Assembly: GCA_022702705.1 (NCBI GenBank)
Contig: CM040421.1
Location: 71,232,121-71,296,120 of the forward strand
DNA: 64,000 bases
Source: Papilionanthe hookeriana x Papilionanthe teres
Taxonomy: Eukaryota > Streptophyta > Magnoliopsida > Asparagales > Orchidaceae
Direction: 5' to 3'
Part shown: one piece after another, positions 43,853-56,679 of the stretch
How positions within the stretch are numbered: position 1 is the stretch's first letter
How the letters are laid out: every line of letters starts with the position of its first letter
The notes under the pieces: model-generated
What the model was told of the DNA's origin: nothing
Databases searched by the model: none
The model's input: only the letters and a program-made list of their open reading frames with translations
Made by a program: the position numbers and the translations under genes

Positions 43853-46800
43853 TAATGACATGAAATTTCGGGGTTTGTTCATCATGTAATTAGGGATGTT
43901 TTATAATTTTTTATGGTCGGAGGGCACCTCTAACCCTAAAAGCCCTAATTTTCTATTGGGCTCACCTCTGTTTGATTAAAATAATTATAAAAAATAAAAT
44001 ATAAGTCGAGAAAATTATGAAATCAAGTTTTGTGAGTCCATTGACGAGAGGGATTGAAGAAAAATGAAAGTTTATTTAAAATAAAGAATATTTTTTCTAT
44101 TTATTTTCTTATCAAAAGAAATTAAAAATTATAAAAATTAAAATATAATTCGAAAAATTATGAAAAAGGTCCTGATTGGTCCTATGATTTTAAGTAACAT
44201 CTTAAATTTTTTTATAAGGACGAGAGGACATGTGTTAGGGAATTAAATTAATTACCATTGAAAATTTATAATTATGTGTTTAAATAAATATAGAAAATAG
44301 TTAAATCTCAGAAAAATATAATTTCACCTCTGATGCTCTAATTAGCTTTTGTGTAAGAGGTCAGTGAAGTTTCGAGGTCATTTAATTAAAAATGTAGGAG
44401 TTAAGGGGTATAAACCTTAAGGGACATAATGGTAATTTGAGATTTTACACTCTAACCTTAACCAACTTTTAGGTTAAACTAGAGGGAAAGGGTATTAAAT
44501 TATGATGGTTGATTCACTGAAATGATTGAAACATAAGGGTTAAATAGGGTAGTAACCCACTCATGACACCTTTTATAAAAGGCAAAATGGTAATTGTTTG
44601 AATTATTGCATATAAGAAGATATGAGAGTTTGAATGCTAAAATGGTGAGGGAATGGATTGGGAACCTCATAATTCACTAATTTGAAACCCCGATCAAAGG
44701 TCCAACAAAGTTTAATTCTTTTAATAAAGGTCAAACACATTTTATAAAAATTTTCAAAATTATAAGTTTACCCCTAATACTTAAGAGCTTGATAGTGAAT
44801 TAGGTTTCTTAATATCATTTGAGGGAAAGTTAAAAGAAGAAAACATTAGCAATAATAAAACAATTTAAAACACCCCAATGCTTTGCAGATGTACCCTTAA
44901 GGTTTGTTCACATGACCCTTATTATAATAACAAGAATTGACCAATGCATTTACTCGTGGGTTAATTAAGATATAAAACACTGAGCATAATTTAAAACATG
45001 GAATATTCCAAATGCAAGTGAGTTGATCAACTCAACAGTTTAGCAAGGTCAAATGAACTTGAAATAGTCCAAGAGATTCTAAAGTAGTTCAGAGTCACTC
45101 TTTGAATACCTTTGTAAGATTTTGGATATTTCACAGGACATTTGGGCTTACTATGATTTGTTGAGAAAAATCATCCTCAAAACATAAGAACTCTCCAAGG
45201 TATGATTCAAGCCCATTTAAGTTATAGTATGTTACTAAGAAAGTATCCCATTACAACTTAAACTATAGTAACACCTAATGACCCGAGTATGAGTCTTATG
45301 CATTGTGCTCAAACCATTCTAGCAACTGGGGATATTTAAAACATGGCCACATACGGATCAGCGGGCCGGTGTAAGTTGGAGGTGTTGGTAGTATGAGCAA
45401 TGATGAGAAAGGCATCCAAGTATGTAGGATAATGAAATAGTATTGTATCTCCTAACCTGATGATTTGAGAGAGTTTATGATTGGCATTACTATCCTCTAA
45501 TATTTGGTAAAGAGTTCCCCTTGCTCTCATGGGCTGTTGGTGGTTCTAGTCCAACGATGTGACTGACTCATGAACTTTTTGATTTACAAAAATGTCTTAA
45601 TATATAATATAACATCCTTCAAGAAAAAACTTATATTTTTCCTACTGAATGAAAAGTTTAAACTATTTATATGCATGACAAATTAAGAATTTTTAAGTGT
45701 TAATTTTGACAAGTTCATGTGTCAGTCACATAAACTGGGCTAAGAGTTACCCTCTCTTGATTGCCTGGCTAATAGCTTTTTATCCTATGTTGGGTCTCAT
45801 ATACATGATGCTGATGATTTCCTATGAATGACCCTTGAGAATTATCAGAGATTCGGTCCTGATTTCGAGCCAACCTTTACCAAAAATTCTTACACCCAGC
45901 TTTGATCTTTCATATAACCGGCCACCTGATCTTTTATACATATGCTAATGTTTTTTGTTTACTTAATTTCCAGCAGCACTCGTATGCTTTACCTTTAATT
46001 TTTTTAACCGTTTAGCAGCAACATTAGATGCGGCAGGTACGTACTACAATTTTCTCTTTTACTACATTTCACTCTGTATATTTTGTTCATACCTGTTACA
46101 ATACTATTTTGTTACTTATTATACCTGTATAAGACTCTTAGCGTAGAGGATAGTAGACCACCTGTTTAGGAGAAACCCTATAGCATAACTTATTGACTCA
46201 ACAATAACAACAAAAATCAACTTAAATACATGTACCAAAATCACAATGCTACAACAAAAAATAGGGTGAGCTAATCTACAGAATGAGGCAACTATGCAAA
46301 CGAACGAAGGACAACTTCAGATTGCATTTGAGATAAAACCTGATGCAAAGGATGATAATCAATTAAACTTTTGTTAGTCTTAAACAAAAAAAAAAAACCT
46401 TAGGACTTCGAGATTGTCGTCTAGTATTACATAAATCCTCACATTTTTTCTAAGCTTTTGCATAACCATGTTATGCAATATAAACCCTAACTCTTTTAGG
46501 ATTTTGACGTTGTTCATTCAGTACGATGTAAACCCTCCTATCTTCCTAGGTTATTTGCATGATTATATGTCATGCGAGTGTAAGCCATAATATAAATAAT
46601 TGGCTGAAGTAAACATTAAATAACATCATTTCCAAACATAAAGCTAAACATTAAGATAGCTTAGGAAGTCACTGAGGCTTGCCTCAAAGTCCGTTACATC
46701 CCTTACATTTCGCTCTTTTGGATTCCAAAAATAAATATTCCTATTTGATCCATTTCCACTTGAATTTTCCTACAAACAACCGTGTAGAATTAATTTTGAA

Positions 46801-47273
46801 TTCTTGAAGATGAAACATTTTATCATTATCGAGAGTTTTCTCAAGTGAATTTGGTGATTTAAGATGTAATTAACTACAGGGGCTTCCCCTTAAAGGGAAC
46901 TAGGAATCCAGGTAATATAAACCCTATATAATCTTTATATTAGACAGATGAATTGCCGATCACACAAATGGTTATGCAGACCAAACGGATTTCATGAATT
47001 ATTTAGTTTAAATGGTTGAACCTACTAACAAGTGATATACTTATCTTTCAAGGTAGTGTATTACTTGTGGTATTGTGCTCAACTATTTAAACTATTAAAT
47101 ATATAAGATATATTCTGTCTCATTTTTCAAAATAAAAAAATACTATTTTATCAAATCAAAATTATATACATATTAAATTAATTAAATTTTTAATGCAACC
47201 GACAGGATTCCCAAAAATTGACCGACAGCTAGGTCATCCGACTAAAATCTCTAACTGTAGCACCTAGTTGACA
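43851..47273 (+). mobile_element. Family X copy X3, 3' segment
   Basis: Its first ~1.7 kb is nearly identical to copy X4 (62335-64000). The whole matches X1 in inverted orientation, and the terminal part matches X2. It ends (+) GGTGC-like decay then CCTAGTTGACA at 47273, aligning with the X2 end TGTCGGCA on the other strand. No coding sequence is present; the longest frames are chance. The twin stem-loop dimer lies at 46395-46590. No PBS follows the end, so it is not a normal 5' LTR. Confidence 0.78.
46395..46590. repeat. Family X tandem dimer with stem-loops (X3)
   Basis: Two ~100 bp units, each with an inverted repeat: TTGCATAA (46458-46465) and TTATGCAA (46471-46478), and a weaker GCATGA ... 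TCATGC around 46558-46578. The same arrangement occurs in X2 and, decayed, in X1. Confidence 0.72.
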
Positions 47274-49689
47274 AATGATATTTTGAGATATCAATGGACT
47301 TTCATTTGATGCCCTTCAATGTCCTTAGCCTCCACCTACATTCTTTATGACACCTTCTTTTCCTTCACCAAAGCATCGCTGGATAGGAAAGTTTGGGTGT
47401 ACTGCCCCTTAGGGTAAGAACCCAGACAAAAACAGAGCTTCCAGTCCTTCACTTTATTTTTCAGCTCCAGTAGCTGGAAATTGTCTACAAAGAAAAAATT
47501 AATGTTGTTATCCGTACCAACACGGAATGCAAACAACTAGCTCAAGAGCTCAGTCGACGATGAAATCCCAGACCGACAGCAGAACATGATGAAGGTCATT
47601 GCGGTCGCCATGGAGTTGGGCAGTATCGTGTAGAAATGACCACATAATTGGCGAAGATAGCCAACAAATCCCAGTAGAAAAGCATTCATAGAACGAAGCG
47701 AAGCTGATTCTTATAGAAGAGGAGGTCGACACCACACAAGGAAGTGGATTGGTTATTCTCTCAAGGATCCAAATCGTAATGATGGGATCGAAGGCACAAG
47801 TCTTCTGCAACTGATCCACCTCCCTAGAAGTCATCTACAATCGTTCATTCACTATGACCAATCCAGAGACCTTTAAAAAATAATTTGGACCCATCGAGCA
47901 AAGCACAAAAAAAAGAAAGCTAAAAAAACAATGAGAAATTAGAAGAGTAATTATAGAATAAAGCGAAAATTCACCTACCCCATGCCCTTTATGTAAAGAA
48001 AGACAAAATAAGTTGAATTATCACAATGGGGTAAAAACATAATTCTACAATAACTTTGCAACACACTAAAAAAAGGATCGCATCAACAAAGAAAATGAGA
48101 CGGAAAAATAAATTTTATTAAAAAAGGCACTCAAAGCCAGCTTGAAATGAAATATTTTTCTACGGGGCCTGTCACCGCTTCAGCCGAGACATTCCTCAGG
48201 CGAGAGCGACCTCTTAAAGAAAAATTTTCCCCCATACCTAAATTTATTCAGCCGGTTAGTCTAATCTGGAGCCTGAATTATCAAGGTACCTTTTGGATAT
48301 CAAGTTGGCTAACAAAGAGTAGCCACCATCCTCTACATTTTCTCCACACAAGCCAATAGCTCACATGGCTCAACACTTTGTTGGATCCATGTCGATTGAG
48401 CTAAGGAGTTCTATATCTCATCTAGCCAACAATCCAGGAGATGCTTGGTGCCCTCGGGTCTCAGGAAGGCCATCTAGGCAATCAACCCCACCATCCTTGC
48501 TTATGAGTTGGCCTTCCTGCATTGGTGCCTGAACAGACACCACAAGCACCGTGGTCGAATTCTCACCCATGTATGTCGGAAGCAAGTTATCATTAAAGAT
48601 TATTTGAGTTAGGTCTTTTATACCAAAAGAAACCTTAAAAAAGAAACACTTCAGAAAAAATAGAAATCTAACAAGTAAGACTCAGACTTTTCATACTAAG
48701 AAATCAATCCAACTAGGACATTGTAATCAATAGAGCGCCCTCATCGTGCGACACTAGAGCACCAATAGCTTCTTGCGCTGCTCATTCGATCAGCAGTCTT
48801 GTGCCACGACTCATTCAAATAAATCTAACATCTAAAGCAAATTAAAAAATAATTGCATGAAGAACTCATCATTTCCCACAAGATCTGTCCTAAGAAGAAA
48901 GAGAGATCAAATGCATCATAGCCTTCACAAACTGTGAGATCTTACGTATCATCCAATGAAATTTATTCCAGTTCATTCGAAAACATATAAATTCTATATC
49001 AACCCATTACTACAATATGTCTCTAATAGAGTACATGGAGGGTTTATTTGAGCTACTTAAATACTTCTTTCCTCTTTAGCCATAGACACCTAAAGAGGGT
49101 TTCTCTACAATACTAATCAAATAATTTATCAAATACAACAAAAATAAATGTATTGTTCTTTTGATAGTGCCAGTTTGACTCTCTTATTAAGAAACATTAA
49201 GAAATAATGAGTTATTTTTTTACCTTATTATTCAGGAATATTATGAGAGTATTCCTATTAAAACCAAACTATGCTTCTGTAGCCCACTACTAGCTACTTT
49301 TTCTTGTCAACTAGTACAAACATATAAGAGTTCAAAGACAATCATTCCCATTCGAAAGGGTGAAGAGAATCAATAACAACTGAATCTATTGGCTTATCTC
49401 CTCCTCAATGAATTTGTAAAATTTCAATCAAATACTTCTAACTCTTCTACTTCTTTCTTCTAACATAATAACTATGCATCACTCTCATATACAATGAAAA
49501 TAAATGAGCTAAAGATCTGCTATCTTGTCGAACTCTATATATATAGTTGGCATGAGTCAATTTTATGTGATTATACCCTTATTTATTCCAGCATTTACAT
49601 ATTATTTCCACTTAATTATCACAAATTTAACCTTAAGAAAGTTTTTTCTTGATGTTGTGCAAGTTAGAAGTATTTAATATGAGCAATTC
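47274..49689. other. Poorly explained region with possible coding remnants on -
   Basis: On the - strand, 47834-47345 has two adjoining open frames (with LKNKVKDWKLCFCLGS and SVWDFIVD) and 48590-48130 has a long, stop-poor reading (VVSVQAPMQEGQLISKDGG). These look like decayed coding sequence, perhaps of a transposon, but I cannot assign a family. From 48900 to 49690 I see only AT-rich DNA. Confidence 0.3.
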
Positions 49690-50326
49690 AAGAAAAGAAA
49701 AAATAGCGAGAAAGCGGCGTGACCACAATTGGGGATGGTGTAACCACATCATATGTTTGACAACAACGGTGTAACTATGCCACAATTCCAAACCATAGGC
49801 ATGACCATGCTGCCCTTTTCAGAGGGCAAGTGTGACCACTCCAGTTTTCGGCGTGACCATGGCGACGAAGCCAAAAGTCATTTTTGGAAGAAAATTTGCT
49901 AGCCAAATCTATAATTTTGTTATAAGAATGATTTTTTGATCTTCTTGAAAAAACTTCTAGTGCAGAGGAGAGTTAGAGACGGCTGGAGGCAAAGTTGAGG
50001 GAGATTTTGTGTGCTTCCACTTAGGGTTTTCTTCTTCCTTATATTGAAACCTTTAAAGGGCTATTTTCACATTATCTTGTGAGTTGTGAGAGAATATTTT
50101 CTGAGAGGAATAATTGCTACTGCTGTGAAGAAGACAAGTTATTATAAGTTTAGCATGTTTTTGTTTCTTGTAATGAAATCTTACATAGTTTTCTTTCTTA
50201 TGGATTTCTTGATGAGGCGTGACTAATTTCTTCTTCGTGTTTATATGATGTAGGGGTAGTAGATTTTATCATGGTTTTCCCGAAACGTTTTCCCGTTACC
50301 ATTTTCTTTGTGCTTTCATAGCCTAT
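49690..50326 (+). repeat. Possible LTR fragment in + orientation
   Basis: Repeated GTGACCA and ATGACCATG motifs (49715-49860) form a short palindrome-rich patch. A CT-rich leader follows, then a TCTTATGGATTTCTTGATGAG-like stretch, reminiscent of Athila LTRs. No PBS, PPT or partner LTR was found. It is cut at 50326 by LTR B. Confidence 0.3.
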
Positions 50327-50362
50327 TGACCCAATTTTTATATGATTGCAATTTATGTTAAT

Positions 50363-50382
50363 AGCAACGGTACCAAAAACTT
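50363..50382 (-). promoter_or_regulatory. PBS-like sequence inside LTR B
   Basis: AGCAACGGTACCAAAAACTT on +, followed by TGATCCCG, near the outer end of the 3' LTR where no functional PBS belongs. Counterparts are at 16331, 35886 and 13619. Confidence 0.7.
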
Positions 50383-51455
50383 GATCCCGTTTTAATATAT
50401 ATATTTGATTTTATGATGGAATGTATAATGTGGATTCTACGCAAGTATACGTATCGTATCAAGTAATACAGGGCTCTAGTGGAGTCCTGGTTATCGATCC
50501 CACAGGGAAGTTTTTAACGATTTGTATCGACTAACTTTAAAGGAATTACTTACTAATATAATATACGAAATTTAGAATAATTAACTAAAGCAAACTAAAG
50601 TAAACTAATGCTTTAAAATAAAGTTGATTTAAAAGATTTCAGAAAAAGTATCCTTCTCCTTGTTTTTAGAAAATTAAGTGAATGATGAATTTAAATAGAA
50701 TTTCTTTTATTGTATTGTGACAAATAGGAGCATTCCTATTCTTTACCCTTTGGTCCAGGTGTAAAGGACATTGACTAATTCTATGTTTGATTACTGAATC
50801 TGCGGCTAGGCTGGGAGGATACTGGCTGCCACTTTAGAGCTCCCACGTTCCCCTCACCTGAGGGCTAACCTCTACACTTCAGCTCTCAAACAATAGGACC
50901 AAATTGAATATTTTAGTCTGTCACACTAAACTGTCCAATTCTGCGTCCGATAAATAATATTTCCCTATTTATTTGCATCCTCCTTCCAAGGCTTTTGACT
51001 TCCCGAATATTGGATGTAATCTTTACTATATTTGATAATTAAACATATTTTAACAATTCAATGAGCTAGATTGAAAGTAAATTAAGTTTTAAGTAAAAAT
51101 TATCACAATTTATTTTAATATTTTAGGCACTTCTATTTAATTTCATCAATTCACATAATTTCATAAACAAGGAGAAAGACTAAGAAAACTACTCGTAATG
51201 CATGGGAATTAAACAAAGCATGGATTTCAATTAAAGTTAACAACAATAAACAAAGATACTTATCTTAATTTCCTCCCTGACGTAACTCTCAAGTTCCTTT
51301 CGACTTTTCCTTCCAAGACAATGACACTTCTAAACTCACTAATTATACTCTAAAACTCTTAAAATAAACACCAAGTAGACACTAATACTCTCTAAATAAA
51401 CACACACATAAATAAACACCAAAAAGAGACACACTAGACACACAAATTCGTCCTC

Positions 51456-51463
51456 TATTTATA
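51456..51463 (-). promoter_or_regulatory. TATA box of LTR B
   Basis: The - strand reads CCTCTATAAATAGAGGACG, a consensus plant TATA box within a palindrome, about 80 bp downstream of the GC module. Confidence 0.8.
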
Positions 51464-51544
51464 GAGGTAAACAAAGGTCCAAGGGGTACTTAAGCAACTC
51501 TTCAAAAAAGCGTCCAGGTTCAATGTATCTAACATTTTGAACAA

Positions 51545-51715
51545 TCTCGCCATCGGCGAGAAACAACCTCGCCGTCGGCGGGGCTTCTAGAAGGTCTCCA
51601 AACCGCGCGATCTCGCTGTCGGCGGACTCGGGCTCGCTGTCGGCGAGGTAGTTATAAATCCTTTAGAAATTTTCTTAATAATCTCGCCGTCGGCGGGCTC
51701 GATCTCGCCGTCAGC
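51545..51715. repeat. GC-rich palindromic module in LTR B
   Basis: Repeats of CTCGCCGTCGGCGGG and CTCGCTGTCGGCGAGG with GGCTCGATCTCGCCGTC. It is the B-family version of the A module and occupies the same LTR position. Confidence 0.9.
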
Positions 51716-51895
51716 GACATACTACATTTTGCATGAATTTCTTCCTTTTTGATCCAAATTTGCTCCATTTCATGCTTTTTGCTTTTATCACTTATAAATC
51801 TTCGTTCCTACAATAAAATAAAGAAAATACCTTTCTTTAAAGTACAATTTCATAAAAAATAGATATGAATTTCTTAACATATTTTTCTGTGATCA

Positions 51896-51913
51896 AAATC
51901 CCCCAAACTTAAT
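51896..51913 (-). promoter_or_regulatory. PPT of element B
   Basis: In sense orientation AATTAAGTTTGGGGGATTT directly before the LTR, followed (+) by the conserved CTTGTCCTCAAG. Confidence 0.85.
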
Positions 51914-53303
51914 TATTGCTTGTCCTCAAGTAATTTTTGTACTAAATAAAAATAATGATTTTTGTAATAGAACTTTAGATATACTATGAATTAAATTTAA
52001 ATAATACTATAGTAAAGTTAAATAGAAATATTTTCAAGTAGTTAAATTAACTTTATAGATATAAGAATATTTAGTTATCAGATCTAAGATTTCTAGCTCG
52101 CTATTTATTTCAGGAAAGACTATATTTAAAAAGAGTAAATTACTTAAGATATTTAGATGATAGGAAGTTCAAGAAAACACTATTTAGTAAAATACTAATC
52201 CATATATATAAGTTTAGAAATATATTTGAGTTTTACTCTTTAGGTTGATTCCATTGAAGCTAATTTTTGATAAGACATCTCCTCAAGCTTCTCCTCACTT
52301 ATATTTTTCTTTTATTTTCTTTTATTTCTTTTTGGATTGATTTTCAATCCTTCTCTTTTTCTTTTTCTTTTTCAAGTGAAGATTACTATATCTGGATAGC
52401 CTGTTAATAATTTCGAACTTCAACTTTCTCTTCCTAAATTTGAAACTTAAAATATTTCTTTGCTTATATGTATTTCATAGCTTTTACTTCATTGAGTTTC
52501 AATCTCTTCTTTTTCATTTAAATACTTAAGAATTTCAATTTTAGAATATAGTTTCCCTTACTTTAAATAGTTTACTATATTCTTATTTCTTTTAACCAAA
52601 TATCTCATTTTATTAAATAATTGAATTACTAGAAACATTTTATTTAACTTTCTATAATAATTATATAAAGTAATTTATGTTTATTGAATTGAAAAATTAC
52701 TATAGAAAAATCATTTGATAATAGTTTTTTAAAATAGAAATTGAGAACAATTTAATAATTAAATTTGTATTTTTACTTTCCCCCAAACTTAAATTTTTCT
52801 ATCTATTTCTAAATGGTGAAAAGGAAAATATACAATGAATCATACCTTTGAGCTTTTAGGTATTTCTTTTCCTTGAAATTTTGCAGGCTTTTTCATTTAT
52901 TTAAAGAACCTGTACTGTTAGTATTCTTCCACATATATAATATTTAAAAGAAAGTGCTGGGATAAGAAATTTTTAATAAGTATAAAACACAACAAATGAA
53001 AACTTAATCTATTACTACACATACAACCAACTAACCTACTTTAAATAAATTAAAACAATCTAAACATATTAAAAGTTCATAACTTATAAAAACTTAAACA
53101 ACATATTAAATTAAAAACTAATCATCCTATCTAAAAGAAAAAAATTGCAAACTAACTTAACACACATAAAAAGTCTAACATTATAGAATAAGCACACAAA
53201 CAAACACATCAAAGTCATAGTCCACAGAAAGTACAGAATAATTACATACAAAACAATCAAGTTTTCAAAATAACAATTAATCTAATTAAACTAAACAAAG
53301 TCT
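51914..53303 (-). other. Element B 3' non-coding region
   Basis: Aligns with 18071-19435 of A, including the pyrimidine (+) tracts, the stem-loop GGATTG-ATTTT-CAATCC at 52334-52350, and CTATATCTGGATAGCCTGTT. No ORF is present. Confidence 0.75.
52334..52350 (-). ncRNA. Conserved stem-loop in the 3' region (B)
   Basis: Six bp perfect stem, 5 base loop. The loop differs from A (ATTTT versus TTTTT) while the stem is identical, inside otherwise diverged pyrimidine-rich flanks. Confidence 0.55.
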
Positions 53304-54488
53304 CTAATCTTCCACATCAAAATCCCAGGCTATATCATCTCCCTAATCTCCAGTGCCGAGAAGACCGAGCGAGTCGATATCGTGTGTAGCGGGGGCACTC
53401 AGGAAAGACAACATCTAAATCACCACTCCTATATCGACGTTCAGCCTCATAATATGCAATTTCTTACTCTGAATGTCGCTGGAGATATTCGCTATCATAA
53501 TCTTGTCTTCTTTCCAATCCATCAATTATGTGGCTATATGCTCAAATCTTCTTTCCATATTCTCTCCAAATTGTTCAAAACTCTTTCTACTCAGGGTCAG
53601 CTCATTCATCAGATCTTGAAGGGTAGGAGTGGTGTACTGAGGGGGTTCATAACTAGTAGAGGGTATATCTCTACTTGAAGAAGGTACATAATCCCTTGTC
53701 CCAGATCTCCATCCTTCGTGGGATTCATATTTCTTTATATTAACCTGAGTAATGGGTTTCATAGGTTCAACCCATTCCTCATCATCTCTTGCCTCTACCC
53801 CAAATAATTGGCAGAGTGCATAGATAAGACCAGGATGTCCTAGTCCTCCTCCACTTTCATTTCTTGAGGTGGCTAATATATTCTTATAAATTACACTTCC
53901 CACATTAATGCTTTTTTGGTTCTGAATACGTAAATTCGAACCGTCTCTATCTCTTGTTACCTCACTATGGTGGTAGGTAGGTAACAAAGTAGAACAAATA
54001 AAATAGTGCCAGGCTTTTGATGTTGCATTTAACATAGAAAGAGAAAAATTTACCCTTTCCCGCTGCTTGATCTTCCATACGCCTTTCCCATCAGTGAGAA
54101 AGTCAATCACCTCTTCCAGTGGTCCTTCCATAGTTCCAAATGTATCATACTCACTGGTATAGGTGTCTCGTACCTCGTAATAAGCATTTATTCTTGCAGC
54201 GCTGAATTCCACAAAAAATCCTCTAACTTTTACTGTCGCATCTTCAGTTGAAGTCAAATTAGCATAGAACTCCTTAACTACTTATATAGCGGCTCTGTTG
54301 GTCACGAAACAGAAATTTTCCCATCCTCGTTCCTTAATGATTCGCTCAACTTCTCCTCCAGGACTTTTGAAAACTCGATCTTGAATGCATGTTCTGGCTT
54401 GAATATTGTGAAAATATCTTGATTGTGCCTTTGCATTCACAAAACGAGTTTCGTCGTAATCCAATCATCACTTTTGTCATGGAGCCAT
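53304..54488 (-). pseudogene. ORF3b of element B
   Basis: Best-preserved accessory ORF in the window; family 'putative plant transposon protein', function unknown. The start is the ATG at 54488, eight bases after an acceptor-like TTTCACAG. Codon 4 is TGA and two further TGAs follow (A has AGA codons there). Then the frame is open to a single TAA at 54282, and open again in the same frame from 54257 to 53526. Motifs: RGWENFCFVTN, KEFYANLTSTE, VKVRGFFVEFSAARINAYY, DGKGVWKIKQR, LLPTYHHSEVTRD and LGHPGLIYALCQLFGVEARD. A frameshift near 53530 precedes the C-terminal PECPRYT and acidic GDDIAWDFDVED end. Confidence 0.82.
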
Positions 54489-54495
54489 TTTCGAT

Positions 54496-54696
54496 CTGTG
54501 AAATTTGTAAAAATTTTAACTAAACTCTCAAATATTACTAAGAAGGCTTCCTACAACATCGAAAATCCATTTAAATCAATTTCCATGAATTTCTTCTAAG
54601 TATTTTCTCCACATTTCGAATTTTTTCAAAATTTCCCAATGTAGAAGAAATCCATGGTGAAAATCAAAAATTTTTGCATAGGAGTGAAGCTCTTAC
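54496..54696 (-). other. Intron-like segment in the ORF3b leader (B)
   Basis: Sense strand CCCTTG/GTAAGAGC to TTTCACAG, 201 bp, ending eight bases before the ORF3b ATG. The donor and the spacing to the ATG are conserved in A (27963-28162, 200 bp). Confidence 0.55.
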
Positions 54697-54822
54697 CAAG
54701 GGAAGATGAAATCCAGTGTCAAAAAGTGTTGAAATCGCCTCAAATCCAAGATCTCACAAGCCCTAGGTTGGTTTTTTCGAAGTTTTGAGGAAGGGGATGA
54801 TGAATAGTGTCGGTTGACTGGT

Positions 54823-54830
54823 TAAATATA
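54823..54830 (-). promoter_or_regulatory. TATA-like box upstream of ORF3b (B)
   Basis: The - strand reads GACCTATATTTAACC, about 22 bp downstream of the GC module at 54852-54980. Confidence 0.5.
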
Positions 54831-54851
54831 GGTCTTTTCGCGGATTTTTCT

Positions 54852-54980
54852 CCCCGTCGGCGACCTAATTAATTTGACATAGGCAAAAGTTTCGGGAAAA
54901 AATCCGTCGTCGACGAGCTCGTTCTCGCTGTCAGCGGAAATTCCCTCGCTGTCGGCGGGATAATTCTCGCCGTCGGTGAG
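54852..54980. repeat. GC-rich module upstream of ORF3b (B)
   Basis: CCCCGTCGGCGACC, CCGTCGTCGACGAGCTCG, CTCGCTGTCAGCGG, CTCGCTGTCGGCGGG and CTCGCCGTCGGTGAG, followed by AAATTTTTTGAAATTCG. Confidence 0.88.
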
Positions 54981-55379
54981 ATCCCAAAATTTTAAATTTT
55001 TTGAAATTCGTCAATCATTTTTAACCTCGATTTGCCCTTAATCAATCTTCCGATCACTTAATTTAATAATTTAGTATGAAGATTAGATACTTATACTCAA
55101 AAAAAGTTCACACAACACAAACAACATAATTTTATATATGAAATCCATGAGATTTACAAACTTCACACTAACAACTAACAACATACTTAACTTAAATGTC
55201 CAAATCCATAATACTCAGCATCGCAATCCACACCACAACACTCTAAATGCTGAGACATAACAATTACATATAATCTCATCAAATCTGAGATGATCATATC
55301 AAAGTTCGACTCATAATAAAACCTAAATCCAAATCAACACATATATACACAAATATATGACATAAAATAAAAATCTTTC

Positions 55380-56535
55380 CTACTCCTCAGTGTCTGAACT
55401 ATCATCCTCTCTGATATTCCCGATGCGACGTAGGTGCACAAATAAATTATAGAAAGGCCTGAAAGGGAATTCACGACGGTTTCTTCATTAATCCACCCTT
55501 TCGTCTCGGTAAATGAATAAAACCGGCCTCCAGATGTCCAGTATGATCAAAGTGCTCCTTCATCCTCCAGTCAATGTGATCAAACATATCAGAGATATTG
55601 TCGATGGAATTCATCACATTCTGCAACTCTTTCTCTAATCCTTTAATCTTTTTCAGATAAAAATTTGTTTTATCAGTAAGGGGCCTTGCTAAAGGATTGT
55701 TCTATGATGCTCTATCAGAAATAATGGTAATCTCATTATTGTTATCCAAAGTTGGAAACATATCCGTAGGATCAAGTGGTTTCCATGGTAAAAGTACCTT
55801 TTCCCAAGCCTCATAAGATACTTGGTACTGACTGCATAAAGCAAATATAGTTGATGGGTGTCCAAGTCTATGAACTGACCCATGCATAATCAATCCTAAT
55901 GCAGACTTTACTATAATTGATCCAACATCGATAGGTAGTCCAATTTGAATACAGTAGTTTAATATAGCGCATTCCTTTGAAACCTTATTTACCCTCATAG
56001 TGGGTAATAATTTTGATGAGATGAAGAAATGTCAATGCTTCGAGACAGGGTTAAGAAGTGATGCAGAAAAACTGACATACCCGTCTTCGCGCAACTCCCA
56101 ATCATCAGGTTCATCGGTCAGGTATCTATAAATCTCGTTCATATTGTATCTTGAAGGCACAAAGTTTGAATAATGACAGACAGGGGTATTCTCTATAGAA
56201 AATAATTCATTTACCCTTGAAGGAGTAAATGTTACCCATCTTCCTCTGACGTAGACATTTCCATTGTTGATCGCATGTAGATTAGAGTAAAACTCTTTAA
56301 CTACAGGAATAACTACAGCGGATGTCGTATAGCAAAATACCTCCCAATGCCGCTACGCGTTCATTTCTTCAATTTTTGTGGTGGAATTCTCTATTCCTCT
56401 GTTGACAAATCCCCTTTCTTTAATAAGTCGTTTCTTCATCAAGACTTTGTTGAAGATACGCTGTGCCTCCAAACTGACGAATTTTCTTCAGTTAAAAACT
56501 CCATTTTTTGTGGTTTCTAAGAGTTTGGTGGCCAT
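55380..56535 (-). pseudogene. ORF3a of element B
   Basis: Counterpart of A ORF3a. It starts ATG at 56535 (MATKLLETTKNGVFN), then a TGA at codon 16. Motifs: RKFVSLEAQRIFNKVLMKKR, RHWEVFCYTT, VVKEFYSNLHA, VYVRGRWVTFTPSRVNELF, VNKVSKECAILNYCIQ, HRLGHPSTIFALCSQYQVSY and EKVLLPWKPLDPTDMFP, ending DDSSDTEE at 55380. Several stops and frame changes occur. It is paralogous to ORF3b, as shown by the shared EFYxNL, VRG and AILN(Y/F)CIQ motifs. Confidence 0.8.
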
Positions 56536-56679
56536 TTTGGATTGAAAGGAATGATCTCTAGTCGTTTCTAAGGAAGAAAACAGTGTAAAATTGAATTTGG
56601 GATGGTTTCCTACAAAGAAATGGCTTAGAACCGTCCAAAACCGCACGAAAATTCTTAAGAAACCAAATTTTCAATTGTC

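Larger units (their letters stand above)
50327..51895 (-). repeat. Element B 3' LTR
   Basis: About 1.57 kb, related to LTR A throughout (conserved block 50440-50510; CTGCGGCTAGGCTGGGAGGA at ~50800 in both). The left end is inferred as TGACCC at 50327 by alignment with the LTR A start, the right end TGTGATCA at 51895 before the PPT. It contains a PBS-like sequence at 50363-50382, a TATA box and a GC module (51545-51715). Confidence 0.82.
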
